NCBI GenBank assembly: GCA_025765595.1
Contig: JAIVFH010000078.1
Coordinates: 98,530-162,529 of the forward strand
Direction of reading: 5' to 3'
Source: Obelidium mucronatum
Lineage: Eukaryota > Chytridiomycota > Chytridiomycetes > Chytridiales > Chytriomycetaceae
DNA length: 64,000 nucleotides
Shown in pieces: positions 36,101-49,000 of the stretch. The translations under genes and the position numbers were made by a program. How positions within the stretch are numbered: position 1 is the first letter of the stretch; the number at the start of each line of letters is the position of its first letter. Under the pieces are notes generated by a model. That model saw nothing but the letters and a program-made list of their open reading frames with translations. It made no database searches and was not told where the DNA came from.

Positions 36101-38003
36101 ACTTCAGCCGTGAAAGCAAGAAAACTTCCATGGAGTTGTCTTCCTGCACATGGCAACAGACAAGTTTCTCCTGAAATGGAGGAACTTATTGAATGGTGCG
36201 GCCATCAAAACCCATCGCTCCACAAAACCCAGTGGAAATCCCAGCTGACCAACCTTGCTCGAGATTGTGGTTCTTTTTTCTTGGATTTACAACAAGTGCA
36301 AACGGGTGCTAATAGTGAATTTGTGTCTGCTCTGCTGGTTCTGAAGGGAAAACTCAAGCTTGACTCAAAGTTTATCACAAGGTCCCCACTTTCTACATTT
36401 CTTGCTGATGCGCATTTTCATATTCTGGAAACCATTAACTTGGCAAAAAATCGTAAAACCCTGGTTTCTCGGACTTCTCTCAATGTTGAACTGTACTGCC
36501 CAATTCCACACCCTTTGAAGGCCACAAAAAAACTGTTCATAAATCCAGATTATGACCATCTCATTTGCAAGAATTTTATACGTCGCGCGTGTGATTCCAA
36601 CTTTATGGATATGCGATCAGGACTGCAGTGTATAGTACAGAAGGTCTAAAACTTGCATGCAACAAAGCTGGTGTTATTCAAGACTTTCTTATTGATGAAA
36701 GTTTAAGCTCAACTTTTGTTGTTGGCTTAAATAACGCAAACAAGTAAGTTCTTCTTCATTTTGCGATCTTGCAACTGATTGACCTTGCCTTGCCTTGCAA
36801 CTGAAAAACTTATATTTTGCCTCAGCACATATATTTCAAAAGGATCAACGTCTAAACTTGGCGAGTGGAACGTTCAAATTGAAAAAGAGTATCCAGTTCC
36901 GTCGTTTCTAAAGAAGCACTTACTGCCCATTCCACAATGCCTACAAACGCCAAACCCATCTGGTGTTGTTCCTCCATTACCAAATATTCTATCGGAATCA
37001 TCAAATGTGGTAAACATTCCTCATGTCCGTGCTCTTGCTATTGCATACTCCCATAATGTGTCTGTGTCAGCACCTCCATCTGAATCACAGAAACGGAAAG
37101 CAACAGATGCCAATGTATTATCAAAATCTAGAAGGAAGATTCTTGGAAACAGCAATAAATAAAATCCCCAGAATTAAAAACATTAATCAAACATGATCAT
37201 TTGACACCAGATAATAAATTTATATATTGTCTTTCACAGGTTTCAAGTAACATAATTGATAAATTTTAAGCTGTTAAGTATTTTAATGTCCATTTACTGT
37301 ACAGAGGCTTGATGGTAGAGTGGTGCTAAACAGGACTACCCGCAAGGGAACCCCGGGTTCAAACCCTGCTTTTGACCACAGATTGACTACTATAAAATTT
37401 TTCTTCTCTATTTTCCACTTTATTCTTCCAGAATCAAGGTAAAACACTTGTGGCTACACATGACTATTGATTTGTTAAGTTTCCGTAATACCTGCCTTGA
37501 TGTAACGTCACATCTGCAGCCACAAGCCTTCACTGTAACGTTACAACTAACAAATTTTTCACGGGCTTTTTTTCAGAAACAAGCCGAGTGTCTGAGTCCC
37601 ACCCCCCTGGACTATTGCTCCGCTACAGATTGAATACCGTCAGATAGTCTGCTGTTAGAGTATCACGAGTGCCATCTTTAGCGCCAGCAACAAGAGTCAT
37701 TTTCGATCCAAGGATGTCTAGCGTGAAAACCCTGCCTAATTGTTCAACTGTTTTGGCAAAGAAGTGTCTTGGATCTCCTTTGACATCCACCGCATTCCGC
37801 AGAAGTGGTACCTGTGAGTATATTGTGAAATTTCAATGGTCGATGATTGGAAAGAAATGCAGTTGTGGTGGGCGTACTTTGGCGGGAAGTTGAGGTGGGG
37901 CGACAATGTTTGGGTTGGAAGGGCTTTTTAGCAGCCTTGAGATCAGCTTCGAAAGAAGTAATGCAGCGGCAGCTGTCGCAATAGTTGCAGTCAAGTAGGC
38001 CAT
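31121..38003 (-). CDS. Cytochrome P450, CYP7/CYP8-like (copy 2, interrupted by a transposon in an intron)
   Basis: Paralogue of copy 1. Its two 5' exons lie at 37632-38003 (MAYLTATIATAAAALLLS, then VPLLRNAVDVKGDPRHFFAK through TADYLT). The remaining exons lie at 31121-32555 (NSSLSGRAAGEKLLPISLFL onwards). The intervening intron, about 55 bp in copy 1, holds a 5021-bp transposable element (32590-37610). Splice donor and acceptor are both still present. The haem loop is kept (FFGGGNTLCPGRFLAIALFK). The K-helix ExxR Glu is replaced by Ser: copy 1 VETLR, here ISTIR (about 31580-31595). That Glu is almost invariant in P450s, so this copy is probably inactive. Whether the 5-kb intron is still spliced cannot be told from sequence. 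Confidence 0.8.
32680..37162 (+). CDS. Putative transposase of the element (frame break near its 3' end)
   Basis: The ATG at 32680 lies 90 bp inside the left end: MPPTASRCTRVKDSYLQYNH, joined by an intron to NINSENCIGVQIAKFIGVLN. Several small exons follow (33300-34150), then exons with YSAVEHRVWDLGWMVGPEFV, QAFMVLSADAIYAGK and a 551-codon block from 34994. The last exon ends in a basic nuclear-localisation-like stretch (QKRKATDANVLSKSRRK). My exon model gives about 1,100 residues. Candidate catalytic acids are Asp in LSADAIYAGK and Asp in RCITFDMEHVS, in a beta-strand context fitting an RNase-H-like DDE core; this is inference. Near 36620 the frame breaks between RSGLQ and YSTEGLKLACNKAG with no intron to explain it, so this copy may be dead. 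Confidence 0.55.
33140..33177 (+). repeat. (TC)n microsatellite
   Basis: About 19 uninterrupted TC dinucleotides inside the transposon, probably within an intron of its gene, just 5' of a splice acceptor region. Confidence 0.9.
33300..34080 (+). repeat. Tandemly duplicated intron-plus-microexon unit (about 298 bp period)
   Basis: The block starting ACCCACCTGCACC at 33370 recurs at 33668 with near identity over about 170 bp (shared CCCCCCCGGATTTTTCTCTG, GTGTTGTGACTTTT, GCTAACACTAAAAAAAATT). A third, more diverged unit covers about 33900-34080. Each unit ends with a GT-AG-like acceptor and a small exon: AQPMQPTGPSISNLQNMRPT, AQPSHNTTPLTNNLQTVRPT, and IIRPRQPRILTDGYNQN. The repeat therefore copies an intron and a microexon together inside the transposon gene. 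Confidence 0.8.
37305..37382 (+). other. tRNA-like sequence near the transposon right end
   Basis: Contains a box-A-like stretch (TGATGGTAGAGTGGTG) and, about 45 bases later, a good box B and T-arm (GGGTTCAAACCC). The remaining arms fold poorly: I could not find a convincing 7-bp acceptor stem and one T-stem pair is mismatched. It may be a degraded tRNA, a tRNA-derived (SINE-like) piece or an accidental Pol III promoter. Confidence 0.35.
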
Positions 38004-38139
38004 TTCTTGGATTCCTTTGGTCGCTCTTTAATAATTGGGTGTTGCAGAAAATAACTTATGTGGCTGGCTGCACAGAAACTTGGCAACGAAGAACTCCAAT
38101 TCAGTTATTTAAACGTCAACAAGACAAGCAATAAATTCA

Positions 38140-39472
38140 ATGTTCTGGATGAGATCCCTCCACCGCCTTCCGCGCAACTTCTCTACAGGCCGCGCCACTG
38201 TCTCCCTCGCAGACCCCTCCCAGGATGTGTTTGTACACCGCTTGCGCGCCAAGAATGCGAACGTCGACGGCCACCAGCAGACGGTGACCGAGTACCTAGA
38301 CCGCTTCAAGCCCGACAAAGCGGACCTGCGAAACACGGCGCACGCCGAGGAACAGCGGCGCCGCTCCTCGCAGACGATGACTAATCAGTACTACGACCTG
38401 GCGACCGACTTCTACGAGAGGGGTTTGTCTCCTTTGAGTTCCACGGCCTGGCGCACGCCTGAATCCTGATCATCTTTTTGGCACACAGGATGGGGCCAGT
38501 CGTTCCACTTCGCGCGCATCTTCAAGGGTGACTCCTTGCAGGCAAACATTGCGCGTCACGAGGCGTTTCTGGGACACCGCTTGCAATTGTCTCCGGGAAT
38601 GAAGGTTCTTGATGTTGGCTGTGGCGTTGGGGGCCCGCTGAGGGAGCTTTCTAAATTAACTGGTGCCCACATTACTGGTTTGAATAACAACAAGTATCAA
38701 GTTGAAAGGTTAGTGATTTAATAGTGAAAAACCACACCTTTTCTTTCGTTTAATTTTTTTTAATTCTTGATTTTGTGCTTGAAAGATGCCAGGTTCTCAA
38801 TGATAAGGCTGGCGTTGGTCCTATCGCGACTGCCGTTCAAGGGGACTTTTGCAAGATGCCCTTCGAGTCCAATTCATTCGACGCATGCTATCAAATCGAA
38901 GCCACATGTCATGCACCAAGACTTGAAGAACCGTATGCAGAAATCTTTCGCGTTTTGAAACCAGGTGGATTATTTGGCTCGTACGAATGGTGCACCACAG
39001 AAAAGTACGATGAATCCAACTTGGAAATGAAAGAAGTAATTCATTTGGTCGAACAAGGAAACTCTATATCCAAGTTTTACACAATCCCCCAATGTATCGC
39101 CGTAAGTATAGCTGTTCTTCTTTTCATATGCGCAGCTTGTAATTGCATGTTGCACCCATTATTTAGGCGTTGAAAAGTGTTGGTTTTGAAATTCTGGAAG
39201 TGAAAGATTTGGCAAGCCCTGAAAACAGCTCACCAATGTTGGAGCCATGGTATTCTCCTTTGAATCCAGAGGGTGTTTTTTCTAGAACTCCAATTGGAAG
39301 TCGTTTGCTGGCTGCATTCGTGTGGCTTCTGGAAAGATTGAAGATTGCACCCAAAGGTACCGTTCAAGTCAAATCTTTACTTACCTCTGCTGGGGACAAC
39401 TTGGTGAAAGCAGGAAAGATGGGCATCTTCACGCCCATGCTTTTCTGTCTTGTGCGAAAACCGTTGCAATAA
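38140..39472 (+). CDS. ERG6: Sterol 24-C-methyltransferase
   Basis: The ATG at 38140 starts a GC-rich first exon. The second exon carries the SAM-binding motif I VLDVGCGVGGPLRELSKLTG. Then follow GLNNNKYQVER, FESNSFDACYQIEATCHAPR, FRVLKPGGLFGSYEWCTTEK, and the C-terminal SMT domain (LEPWYSPLNPEGVFSRTPIG). ERG6 adds a methyl group from SAM to C-24 of zymosterol-like sterols in ergosterol synthesis, in lipid droplets and ER. Four exons; introns near 38422-38488, 38709-38790 and 39102-39166. It is complete and close to the family length of about 380. It lies divergent from P450 copy 2 (136 bp between start codons). Confidence 0.93.
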
Positions 39473-39539
39473 AGGGAGACAGGAATTTTTCACCTTGTTT
39501 TGTTTTTTGTTTTTAGCTTTTCAACGCAAGATAAAAGTA

Positions 39540-40165
39540 TGTGCAGGTCTGAAATGATTTCTTATTCGCGTTTGTTAATAAGTCCGAATTTAGGACGTGT
39601 GAGATATTTAATGCCGAGCTTCTCCTGGTTCCAACTTCCAAACATCAAGATTCGAGTGGATCCCGCCTTCCTGGTGACTTCGGTGACAGCTGATAAATGG
39701 ATGCAAATGCAAGAGCTAGCTCCCAATCCAGCAGCAATCATTCCATATATTAAGCGCAAAAAGAATGAAGGATGTCATATTCTCGGTATTGAACAAGCGA
39801 CAGCAAGTGTTTCCCTGGACGTGTTTGAATTCCACGAAAAGTGCGTTTAACTGTCGGTGATGGAAAAACTGGGAATCCCAGCAATTTATTTGCCCTTGCT
39901 GGATTCAATTTTTTAGATTCCTCAGTACGGTATGATTCTAAGTTTGAATGTGCATGTGAGTGGGGTATTGGTTTTGTGTAGCTTTGTCAAGCAACAAAAC
40001 AAAATAGATTGATATGCCTAATTTTATTCATTCATGCTTGTTTTGCGATTAATTTTTTTTGGTGGATCATTCGACGGTTGGTCTTCCTCTCCGCCGCTGT
40101 ACAGTTTCCCGTATCCGTTGAACAAATTGGCTTCTTGGACGCGACTCCCTCATTTCAGCCAAGAC
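39540..40165 (+). pseudogene. Broken copy of the TRM3 3' end (intron, SPOUT exon and 3' flank)
   Basis: From about 39600 the plus strand follows the last TRM3 exon: NIKIRVDPAFLVTSVTADKW, MQMQELAPNPAAIIPYI, GIEQATASVSLDVFEFHEKC. It then breaks: a stop after KCV near 39847 and another near 39916, with the rest still legible as MEKLGIPAIYLPLLDSI and IPQYGMILSLNVHVSGVLVL. The copy includes the exon end GTGCAG, the preceding intron (39546-39593) and about 150 bp of 3' flank (CATGCTTGTTTTGCGAT through GGCTTCTTGGACGCGACT), all matching 11205-11800 in inverse orientation. It is thus a genomic duplication and not a reverse-transcribed copy. Confidence 0.9.
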
Positions 40166-42096
40166 TTGACCTTTGAAAAAGACAAGCAGTCAAACTCAAA
40201 AAATCTAATATCATATATACGTTTAAAAAAAACTATGTAGTTACTCAGTCGTTCATCGCCGCCTTCTGCTTCCACCGAAACAGGTTGTCCCATTTCTTGA
40301 CGCTTGCTTAGCACCCATTTCGGAATCACGACAATCTGCTCTGGTTGTCTCAACATGAACACTGTTGCTATCCAATAAAATCCCCCAAGATGGTACAAAT
40401 TTGGAAACGTTGGATAGAATGGAATAACGTTGACACCCAGAAGTTGAATTATCTTGTCAATAAGTGTAAAAAAAGCATAGTAGATTACAATATTCTTGGC
40501 TGATCTGTAATTATTTAGATTAAACACACAAAAAAAAAAAACTTTAAGAATATAGCTTACATTATCACCCAGAGCTTGGACTGTAAAGTCCACAACAGCT
40601 TCCAATCTTCACCCATACCTACAATTCGATTTCCAAAAGCATCTTTTGGAAAACTCGGTCGTGGTGGAAAAACCTGCGCCCATAGATTGGTTCGTGTCAA
40701 AACTCCCACACGATCCAGCACTCTCAGTGTGCTATTTGATTGAGCAACAGCAGCATCGTTGCTTCTGTTAATTTCATTCGTATTAATTTCGGCATTTTCT
40801 TCGTCAACTGTCGAAGTTTCATCGACGACGATGTTGTTTTGATTCAAGACAGGAGTGGGAGCAGTGTGTAAGGAATCGAGTTTCGCTTGCGATAGAGACA
40901 CGTGCTTTTCAGCATTTTGAATGTGGATCAGAACCGTCCATAGGACGTAGTAGTAGCTTGTCAGTGCAAAAATCCAAAAGACAAACTGGGATGTTCACGA
41001 GTTAATCGCAAAAATGATGAAAAAACAGTTTACAAAACCATAAAGTCGAAATCGTATGAATATAAAACATCCGAGAGAGCGTAGAAGAATGCGACGCCAC
41101 CAATAGTTCGTGACTCTACACCAGACAAACGAACGCGGATAACTCCCCAGCCCTTTGCCATCAAAGCAAGGCAAAACATCAGCACAAAATCTTTGACAAA
41201 AAGAAGAACGGATTGGATTGCAAATAGCGCAGTGAAATCCGTATTGACTGGCCCTTTGGTTCCAATAGAGATATAACGGGTGACGATATATCCAATCCAC
41301 GCAAGCTGCGTGACCGGAATCATAGAAATACATGCATGAAGTTTGTTTCGCATCTGCTCCCTCGGTTAAGAGACATCTCGAGTAGTCAGCCTTCACAGGT
41401 TTTCACTCACATTCCAATTTCTGACCAACTGACTAAACCATGCACCCACGACCACCGTCCAGATAGCTGCAAAAGATAGCTGGATATAAGTTGCTTGAAT
41501 TTCATACGCTCCTAGATGGCTGACAAAAGCTGGTCCGGGATTCAGAGCTTCAAAAGAGAAGCGTAAGGATAGTTGTTTCTCATCGGCGCAAAAAACAAGA
41601 AACGAATCATAAGCTCCTTCGTTCTGAACTACATGATTCCATGCAATCGATTCATCTTTTTGGGTTGGCACATTCAGAACATCAACGGAACAACCCAATG
41701 CAACTTCCGGAGCAATTCCATTAGAGCCGCAAAACAGTAATGCAAGCTGGGTTGAGTTTGTTGCAGCGGTGTTTGAGTAGAAGGCGAAGCGGCTCTGCTC
41801 GCACACAGTTGCAATGACCTGAGGCTTGTGTTAGATCTGTTTGACCGATCGAATACGCTTCTTACTCGTGGCTGGACTCCGGACGGTGTTAGCATTCCAC
41901 CTTGCATGAGCTTTGTTTCGATGCCAGTCACTGCCAGTTTCAGTTGGCCTTGCTGGTGAGGTATTAGTTCCAACTTCATCGTTCTGTTGCCATTCTCCAA
42001 TAACTCCTGCCGGTTACTCAACTGCAAGAAAAACAAAGCCAAGGTTGCGCCTGGTGAGTGGATAATATTCTGTGACATTGATCGAATGTACAACAT
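40150..42096 (-). CDS. GOST-like / Lung-7TM-type seven-helix membrane protein
   Basis: A lumenal N-terminal half (LELIPHQQGQLKLAVTGIET, CEQSRFAFYSNTAATNS, NPGPAFVSHLGAYEIQATYI) precedes several hydrophobic helices: IQLSFAAIWTVVVGAWFSQL, ISMIPVTQLAWIGYIV, FAIQSVLLFVKDFVLMFCLA, FYALSDVLYSYDFDFMVL, FVFWIFALTSYYYVLWTVLI, YYAFFTLIDKIIQLLGVNVI and a last one near ATVFMLRQPE. A lumenal beta-domain followed by seven helices is the GOST layout (GPR107/GPR108, TMEM145/GPR180 families), which act in Golgi/endosome traffic. A long polar loop sits before the sixth helix. The start is uncertain: an in-frame ATG at 42096 gives a weak signal-like segment (ATLALFFLQLS). About six exons. It separates the TRM3 pseudogene from polyubiquitin. 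Confidence 0.65.
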
Positions 42097-42202
42097 TGAC
42101 AACCATAATTATCGGATAATAAATGGAAAGTAAACAATTCCAACAATAAATATTAAAATATGCTACACAGTATTAGAAGTTTTATTTGCTGAACCAAACA
42201 AC

Positions 42203-43689
<1,487 letters not shown>

Positions 43690-43829
43690 TTATTTGCTTT
43701 GAATTGTTACTGCACGCGATTTCAAAGAAGATCGTGGAAATTCGCAATCAAAAAAACAAGTTTATTTATTATTCACATGAAACAGAAACGAAACGGAGAA
43801 ACCAGAAAAACAAAACACAAAAAGCGTGA

Positions 43830-45726
43830 TTAAATTCCGTCGTACTCGGTCTGATTGTCGTCTTCGCCCTTCACCTCCCCTCCAACTCCGCCACCATCAC
43901 CTGAATTGGCCGAAACCCCAGCAACAAGAGCCGCAGCAGCGGCAGTCTTTTTAAACGTCCTCTTTCTATCACATGCATACCTCCACACCCCCAAATCCTC
44001 AACACTTGGAACGCGTCCCAACTTCAATGCTTCCTTGACCCTCTTTTCCTTCTCAACGGCAGCCTTATCTTTACACTGCATTTGACTTCTCCTCTGTAAC
44101 CGACCAGCATACAACGGGTCATTTAAAAGACCTGCCCAGTTTGTCCCATACTTCATCATCCCTTCACCAAGAGCCAGCACTTCATCTGTTTCCCACACTA
44201 TACGTTGGCGAGGTAGTTTATTCGTTGCGCCTTTCTCTTTCCTTTGACTACTCGCAGAAGGTTGCTTCCGTCCTGCTGTTGCTGCGGCAACTAAAGCTGC
44301 TGTTGTGGTTGTAGTTGCTGTTGTTGTTGTTCCTTCTTGTGTTTCCTGAAAATCGGATTCATCATCTTCGGCACGGCTATCCTGCGGCGGTGGTTCGTCA
44401 TGCGGGTTAACCTCGGGTCCATCTTCTTCAGCATATGAAGGTGGAACACGCGCTGTCCCCGCTCTTCTGCCTCTCCGCTTTGCTATTGCCGGCACTGCGG
44501 CTTCTGGTGGTGCTTGTAAAGAGGGTGCAGCAAGTGAGATCGATTCAGCTTCTATCGAGGGACCTCCAACATCTTGATTTTGGCGATCATGGTGGTGATG
44601 TTGGAGGTGGTGGAGGTGGTGGTTGTGGAGTTGTTCTTGATTATCGCGAATATGGTGATGGATTTCAGATGGAGCAACAGAAGTGGCCGTGTGGGTATTT
44701 GCGTAACCCGGTGATGGATTTTGTAACGATTGCGGGTTGCTGTTTAAAATAGCGGCAGCAAGCGCTGCTGTATTTGGATTCGTCGGCGGTGTTGGTGGTG
44801 GTGGTGGGCCCAAGTTGTTTGGGTTGATTCCATGGGACTGATCATGGCTGTGATATGAGCTGTGATAACTTCCGCCATGCTGATTGTATTGGGACAAATG
44901 GTACTGTTGTTGCTGTTGCTGCTGATTGGCAGCTTGTTGGTATTGGTGCTGTTGTTGAGGATATGCAAAATGAATCGGCTGTTGATGTTTCTGATGCTGC
45001 TGTTGGTTTTGTTGCTGCTGGAACTGTATTGGAAATATTCCGTGAACATTATGCGAGGGAATGTTTATAGGAAACTGCTGTTGCGACCGCTGTTGCTGCG
45101 CGTGCTGATTCAAAAAGATATCTCGAGCATGTTGATAAAGTTGCTCATTTTGTTGTTGTTCTTGCTGCTGTTGTTGGTGTTGGTGAATAACCTGTTGTTG
45201 GTGTGGCTGTGCTGTTTGGGCCGGATAAGTGAACGAAACACTTCGCGATCGCATCGATGGAGCATTTTGATATTGTTGGTGCTGTTGTTGCTGTTGTTGC
45301 TGTTGGTGTTGTTGTTGTTGAATTATTGCAGACAGATTCTGTTGCCAAATTGGCTGAGAAAGTACAGGTGATTCTTAAAAAAACGAACTCTTATCAGCAC
45401 AAACTCTTATCAGCAGAGCCAAAAGACAAAAAACAAAACCCGACTTTACCTTCGCTTCTTTCGTTCTCCTGACTGTCTGCATATGCAACATGTCTCAGCT
45501 GTGACGCCGTTCGTTGTCTTTTCGGGGACCCTGGCGTACTACTGTTGCTAGAGGTACCAGAGCTGCTTGTTTGCATTTGCTGGTCTTCGCTGGCTTTCCG
45601 CTTGATCACTGCGGCCTTGGCCACTTCAACCAGGTACGCCGTCGACATCTGATTGACCCCCCCAATCAGTCTCCTTATCGTCCGTTGGTTGAGTTAGATC
45701 GAACTCACATTGTTGTGCTCAGCCAT
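43830..45726 (-). CDS. Gln-rich protein with C-terminal Myb/SANT (telobox-like) domain
   Basis: The first exon encodes MAEHNN. The second encodes STAYLVEVAKAAVIKRKASE and a Ser-rich, basic region (SPKRQR). The large third exon encodes a long Gln/His-rich stretch, then Ala/Thr-rich linkers and an AT-hook-like KRRGRRAG. A Myb/SANT domain follows: RIVWETDEVLALGEGMMKYG, TNWAGLLNDPLYAGRLQRRS, QMQCKDKAAVEKEKR. The QxKDK pattern in helix 3 resembles the telobox (VDLKDKWRN) of telomere-repeat and TTAGGG-binding Myb proteins such as Tbf1/Teb1. The role as a nuclear DNA-binding factor is inference. The polyQ codons are mostly CAA/CAG and probably length-variable. Stop at 43830. Confidence 0.7.
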
Positions 45727-46010
45727 GTTTCTCCAGTGTGTGCTTTGTTTGTTCTTGCTGTCAAGTCAAATCCCACACTCAATTGTCTGACTGCTTGGCT
45801 CCGTTAGGGTTGTGAGGGTTGCAAAAAGAAAGGTGATTTGCACAACCAAAGGGAAAAAATTGTTTTTTTTTTCTTTTCAAAATGTAACCCTTATCATAAA
45901 ACGACTTTTTATTACCAGACCCTATTTACTTTTGTTCTAATTACTGTCGGTGATTAATGTTCTGAGGGGGGCATTTTAGTGTTGTTTCGTCAGCTTGAAC
46001 GTTTATTGAG

Positions 46011-49000
46011 TTAACTCACCTTATTTCGCGGCTGCGTCGGTTCAACAATGCTAGAATCCGTATTGTATCGTTCGGACGATTCATGTAGCGACCCATCAGT
46101 TGCAGTGGTATCATGCTGCATGTCATCGATATGCATACTCTGACTGGCTTGACTTAATTGAAAACGTTTTGCGTATGAGCTGACAGGATGCATCGACTGG
46201 CAGACATCGAGGATTAAGTTCAGCACATTTAAAAATATCTATAAAAGCTTACAGCATTCAAACTGGCTCCTAGACTGGGCGGGGCCTAATACGTTACCAA
46301 GAGATGAATTCATTGAACCAAACTAATTTAAGATGAAAAAAAGAATGGTGAATTTACCACTGTAAGAGATGGCCCACTTTTTGATCCCAAAGAACCACCT
46401 GGATTCAACATGAATGATTCCAGTCCCACTGTTTGAGCAATCATTCCCTGCTTACTCCTACTACTACCACCACCACTGCCAGCCTCCTTTTCTTCACCGA
46501 TTGGTATCCGATTTTCCCCACTTCTTTTTTTCATCTGGATCAAAGAAGTTCGACGATTGACGGGCTTGAATGGCTCCGGCGACGGCGGTACAAAGTCAAC
46601 ACCTTCTTCTCCTTCCTCCCCTTCGGCTTGACTTTCTCCCTCCCCTCCTCCTCCTCTTCTCCCCCATCTTCATCAAATGTTTCGTCTTCCTCCCTCCGCC
46701 CATGCTTTTGTTCAACCGCTTGGGACGCTTGAATAACTTGATCCCAATCCGTCTCATCATCAAACTCCAAATCTTCATCTTCACCACCACCATCAGCATT
46801 AAGGATCATTAGTCACTCCTTCCATTGCAACAATACCAGCAGCATTAGGATCTGAGTCTCATCATTACAATCAATCACCATTTCTACCCCATGTCCCTTA
46901 GACCCACCATCCCCATGTACATCACTCCAATTCCGTGTCCTCACCAACGCGAACTTCTCTTCGTCCTCTTCTTCCTCTTCATCATCATCACTTTCAAACA
47001 ACACTGCCCGTCCTCCTCCACTCACCATCGAAACTTTAGATCGTATGCTACTCACACCACCACCACTGTTTCCACTCCCACTACTTCTTCTACTCACTCC
47101 AGTACCCGCAACAAACGTACCCGCACTTCCACCACCAGCAGTACCAACACCACCTCTTACCCCCACTTCCAAATGTCGACGGCGGCACATACACACTCCC
47201 TGCCGCCTCCACACTTGGAGACCGTGAATCCTCAACCACATACCGTGCAGCCCCCGCCCCCGCCGTGAAACTCCGCCGTTGCCGTTTGACACTCTGATTA
47301 TCCAAGCCACTGCTGCTGCTGCTGCTGCTGCTGGTGGTTTTACTCGCAGACCCAATTCCCCCGCTTACACCCCCACCCCCACCACCACTAGAAACACTTC
47401 TACCATCAGTCTGCTGCTGCTGCACCTGCAGTCGGCCTCCCCCTTTTACACCAGGGATCTGCGAAGACTGAGAAAAAAGCGGCATCCCGTCATCATCATC
47501 GTCGTTGTCGTCCTCTTGCTGACGCTGACGACGACGACGACGGCCACCATCGTGATTCCAAGACCCAGGATTCGATTGTCGCACAGATTTGGCCCCCACC
47601 GCTCCCACCGCTCCCACCGGGTCACCCCCGTATTTCTTCAACGTGGGTCCTCTTCCATCATCGCCTGACGCTGCCGCAGAATGGTAAGAAAGATTAGGGG
47701 AATCGTGATGATGATTGTTTGGCGTAGTCGTGGAGGAAGAGGAGGAAGCGTAGGATTGTCTTGATGTCCTTCTTGTTGATGACAGTGGGGGTGGTTGGTC
47801 CGGGTTTTGGTGTTGCTTTTCTTGGTCTTGGGAGTAGTTGGTTGTGGATGAACCATGTTGTTGTTGTTGTTGTTCTTGTTGAGATCTTTTGTTTTGGGGG
47901 TGACGCTGTTGTTGTTGTGGTGGTGGTGTTGGTGTTGCACCAGAGCTGAAAGTATTCGTTGCCAACACGAAATCCGCGGAAAAAATGTTTGGTTGACATG
48001 TGGAAAAGATGATGGGCCTGTTTTTTTCAATGAATTTTTAAGGGGATGATTGTTATTAGGGAGGTGGGGGATTTTTTTTTTTAAAATAAAACTCAACTGC
48101 CCAGGCCCAATAAAATGAGCTTCAATTGCCTGTCCGATTCCATCTGCGAATCCAAGAGCGGTCTATAGAGATTATCATTAATAAATAAATAAAAAATAGA
48201 GTAGAAAATACACAAAAAAAAAAAAAACAACCTTCAAGTCCTTCAAACTAAACGTCACTTCAACATCTCCAAACACCTCAAACGAGTCAAAATCTTCAAA
48301 GTCTACAGATATTTCTGTTGACAGACTACGTTTTGCAGGATCTGTTTCAGGAGAAGGGAAGAGAGGGGAAGGAGGGAAGAGAGAGGGAAAAGCAAAAATT
48401 GAGTACGATGGATACAATGAAAAGTTGACAACGTCATCAAAAACAAGAAAGAAAAAACAAAGAAAAAACCCCCGATTACCCGCTTCTCCTTGAGTATTAC
48501 TCATTGCACCACCCGCACCACCGCCAGGTCCAAACACATCCTCAGAAAAACTCTTGATAATCACGCGTCTGTCATTCAATCCATTCCCTATTGCGTCCGC
48601 AGTAGTAGTAGTACACCCGATGGAAACTTCATCCAATTTATGTGAAAAATACGTTAACCAGTCTTGTATAATTTTGGGAGACGCAGAGAACGTGTTTGTG
48701 CAGACTTGTTTTGAGAAGGACGCTTTGAGGGGTTCGGTTGCTTGGTAATGTAATTGATAGATTTTTCGAACGCCTGTGGTATGAGAGAGAGAGAGAGGAA
48801 GGAATAAGAACACATCAAGTAAGAGCTCGCTCAGATCATACCAAATTTACAGTGCAACTCAACAACAAGACGATCACCATGCAAATCTAAATCATTTACA
48901 CCGCCTTCTAATAAACGCAGAATACACTTTTCAATCAAATCGACATGACCGTTTTTCGCCTTGAAAATATTGCTCATGGTCTGGTAATTCCAAATAAATG

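Larger units (their letters stand above)
32590..37610 (+). mobile_element. Unclassified DNA transposon with terminal inverted repeats and target-site duplication
   Basis: The left end is CCAGGGGGGTGGGACTCA at 32590; the right end is its exact reverse complement, finishing at 37610 (18/18, then the ends diverge). The flanks are GACTATTGC left and right. Counting the terminal C/G as element gives a 7-bp duplication ACTATTG (32583-32589 and 37611-37617); counting it as host gives up to 9 bp. The element carries a spliced gene on its plus strand (32680-37162), a 298-bp internal tandem repeat, a (TC)n tract and a tRNA-like stretch near the right end. It lies antisense inside an intron of P450 copy 2. 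TIR sequence, duplication length and protein did not match any superfamily I know well (not Tc1, PiggyBac or MULE); a hAT, P or Dada relation cannot be excluded. Confidence 0.9.

Noticed and set aside
32590..37610. LTR retrotransposon or Helitron
   Set aside because: Exact inverted ends plus a short target duplication, with no long direct repeats, reverse transcriptase or helicase motifs.
39540..40020. Retrocopy origin of the second TRM3 piece
   Set aside because: It still contains the last intron and 3' flanking DNA of the source locus.
43830..45254. Plus-strand Leu/Val-rich open frames suggesting membrane proteins
   Set aside because: They are antisense of CAA/CAG polyQ runs (TTG/CTG); the minus strand encodes the Myb-domain protein.
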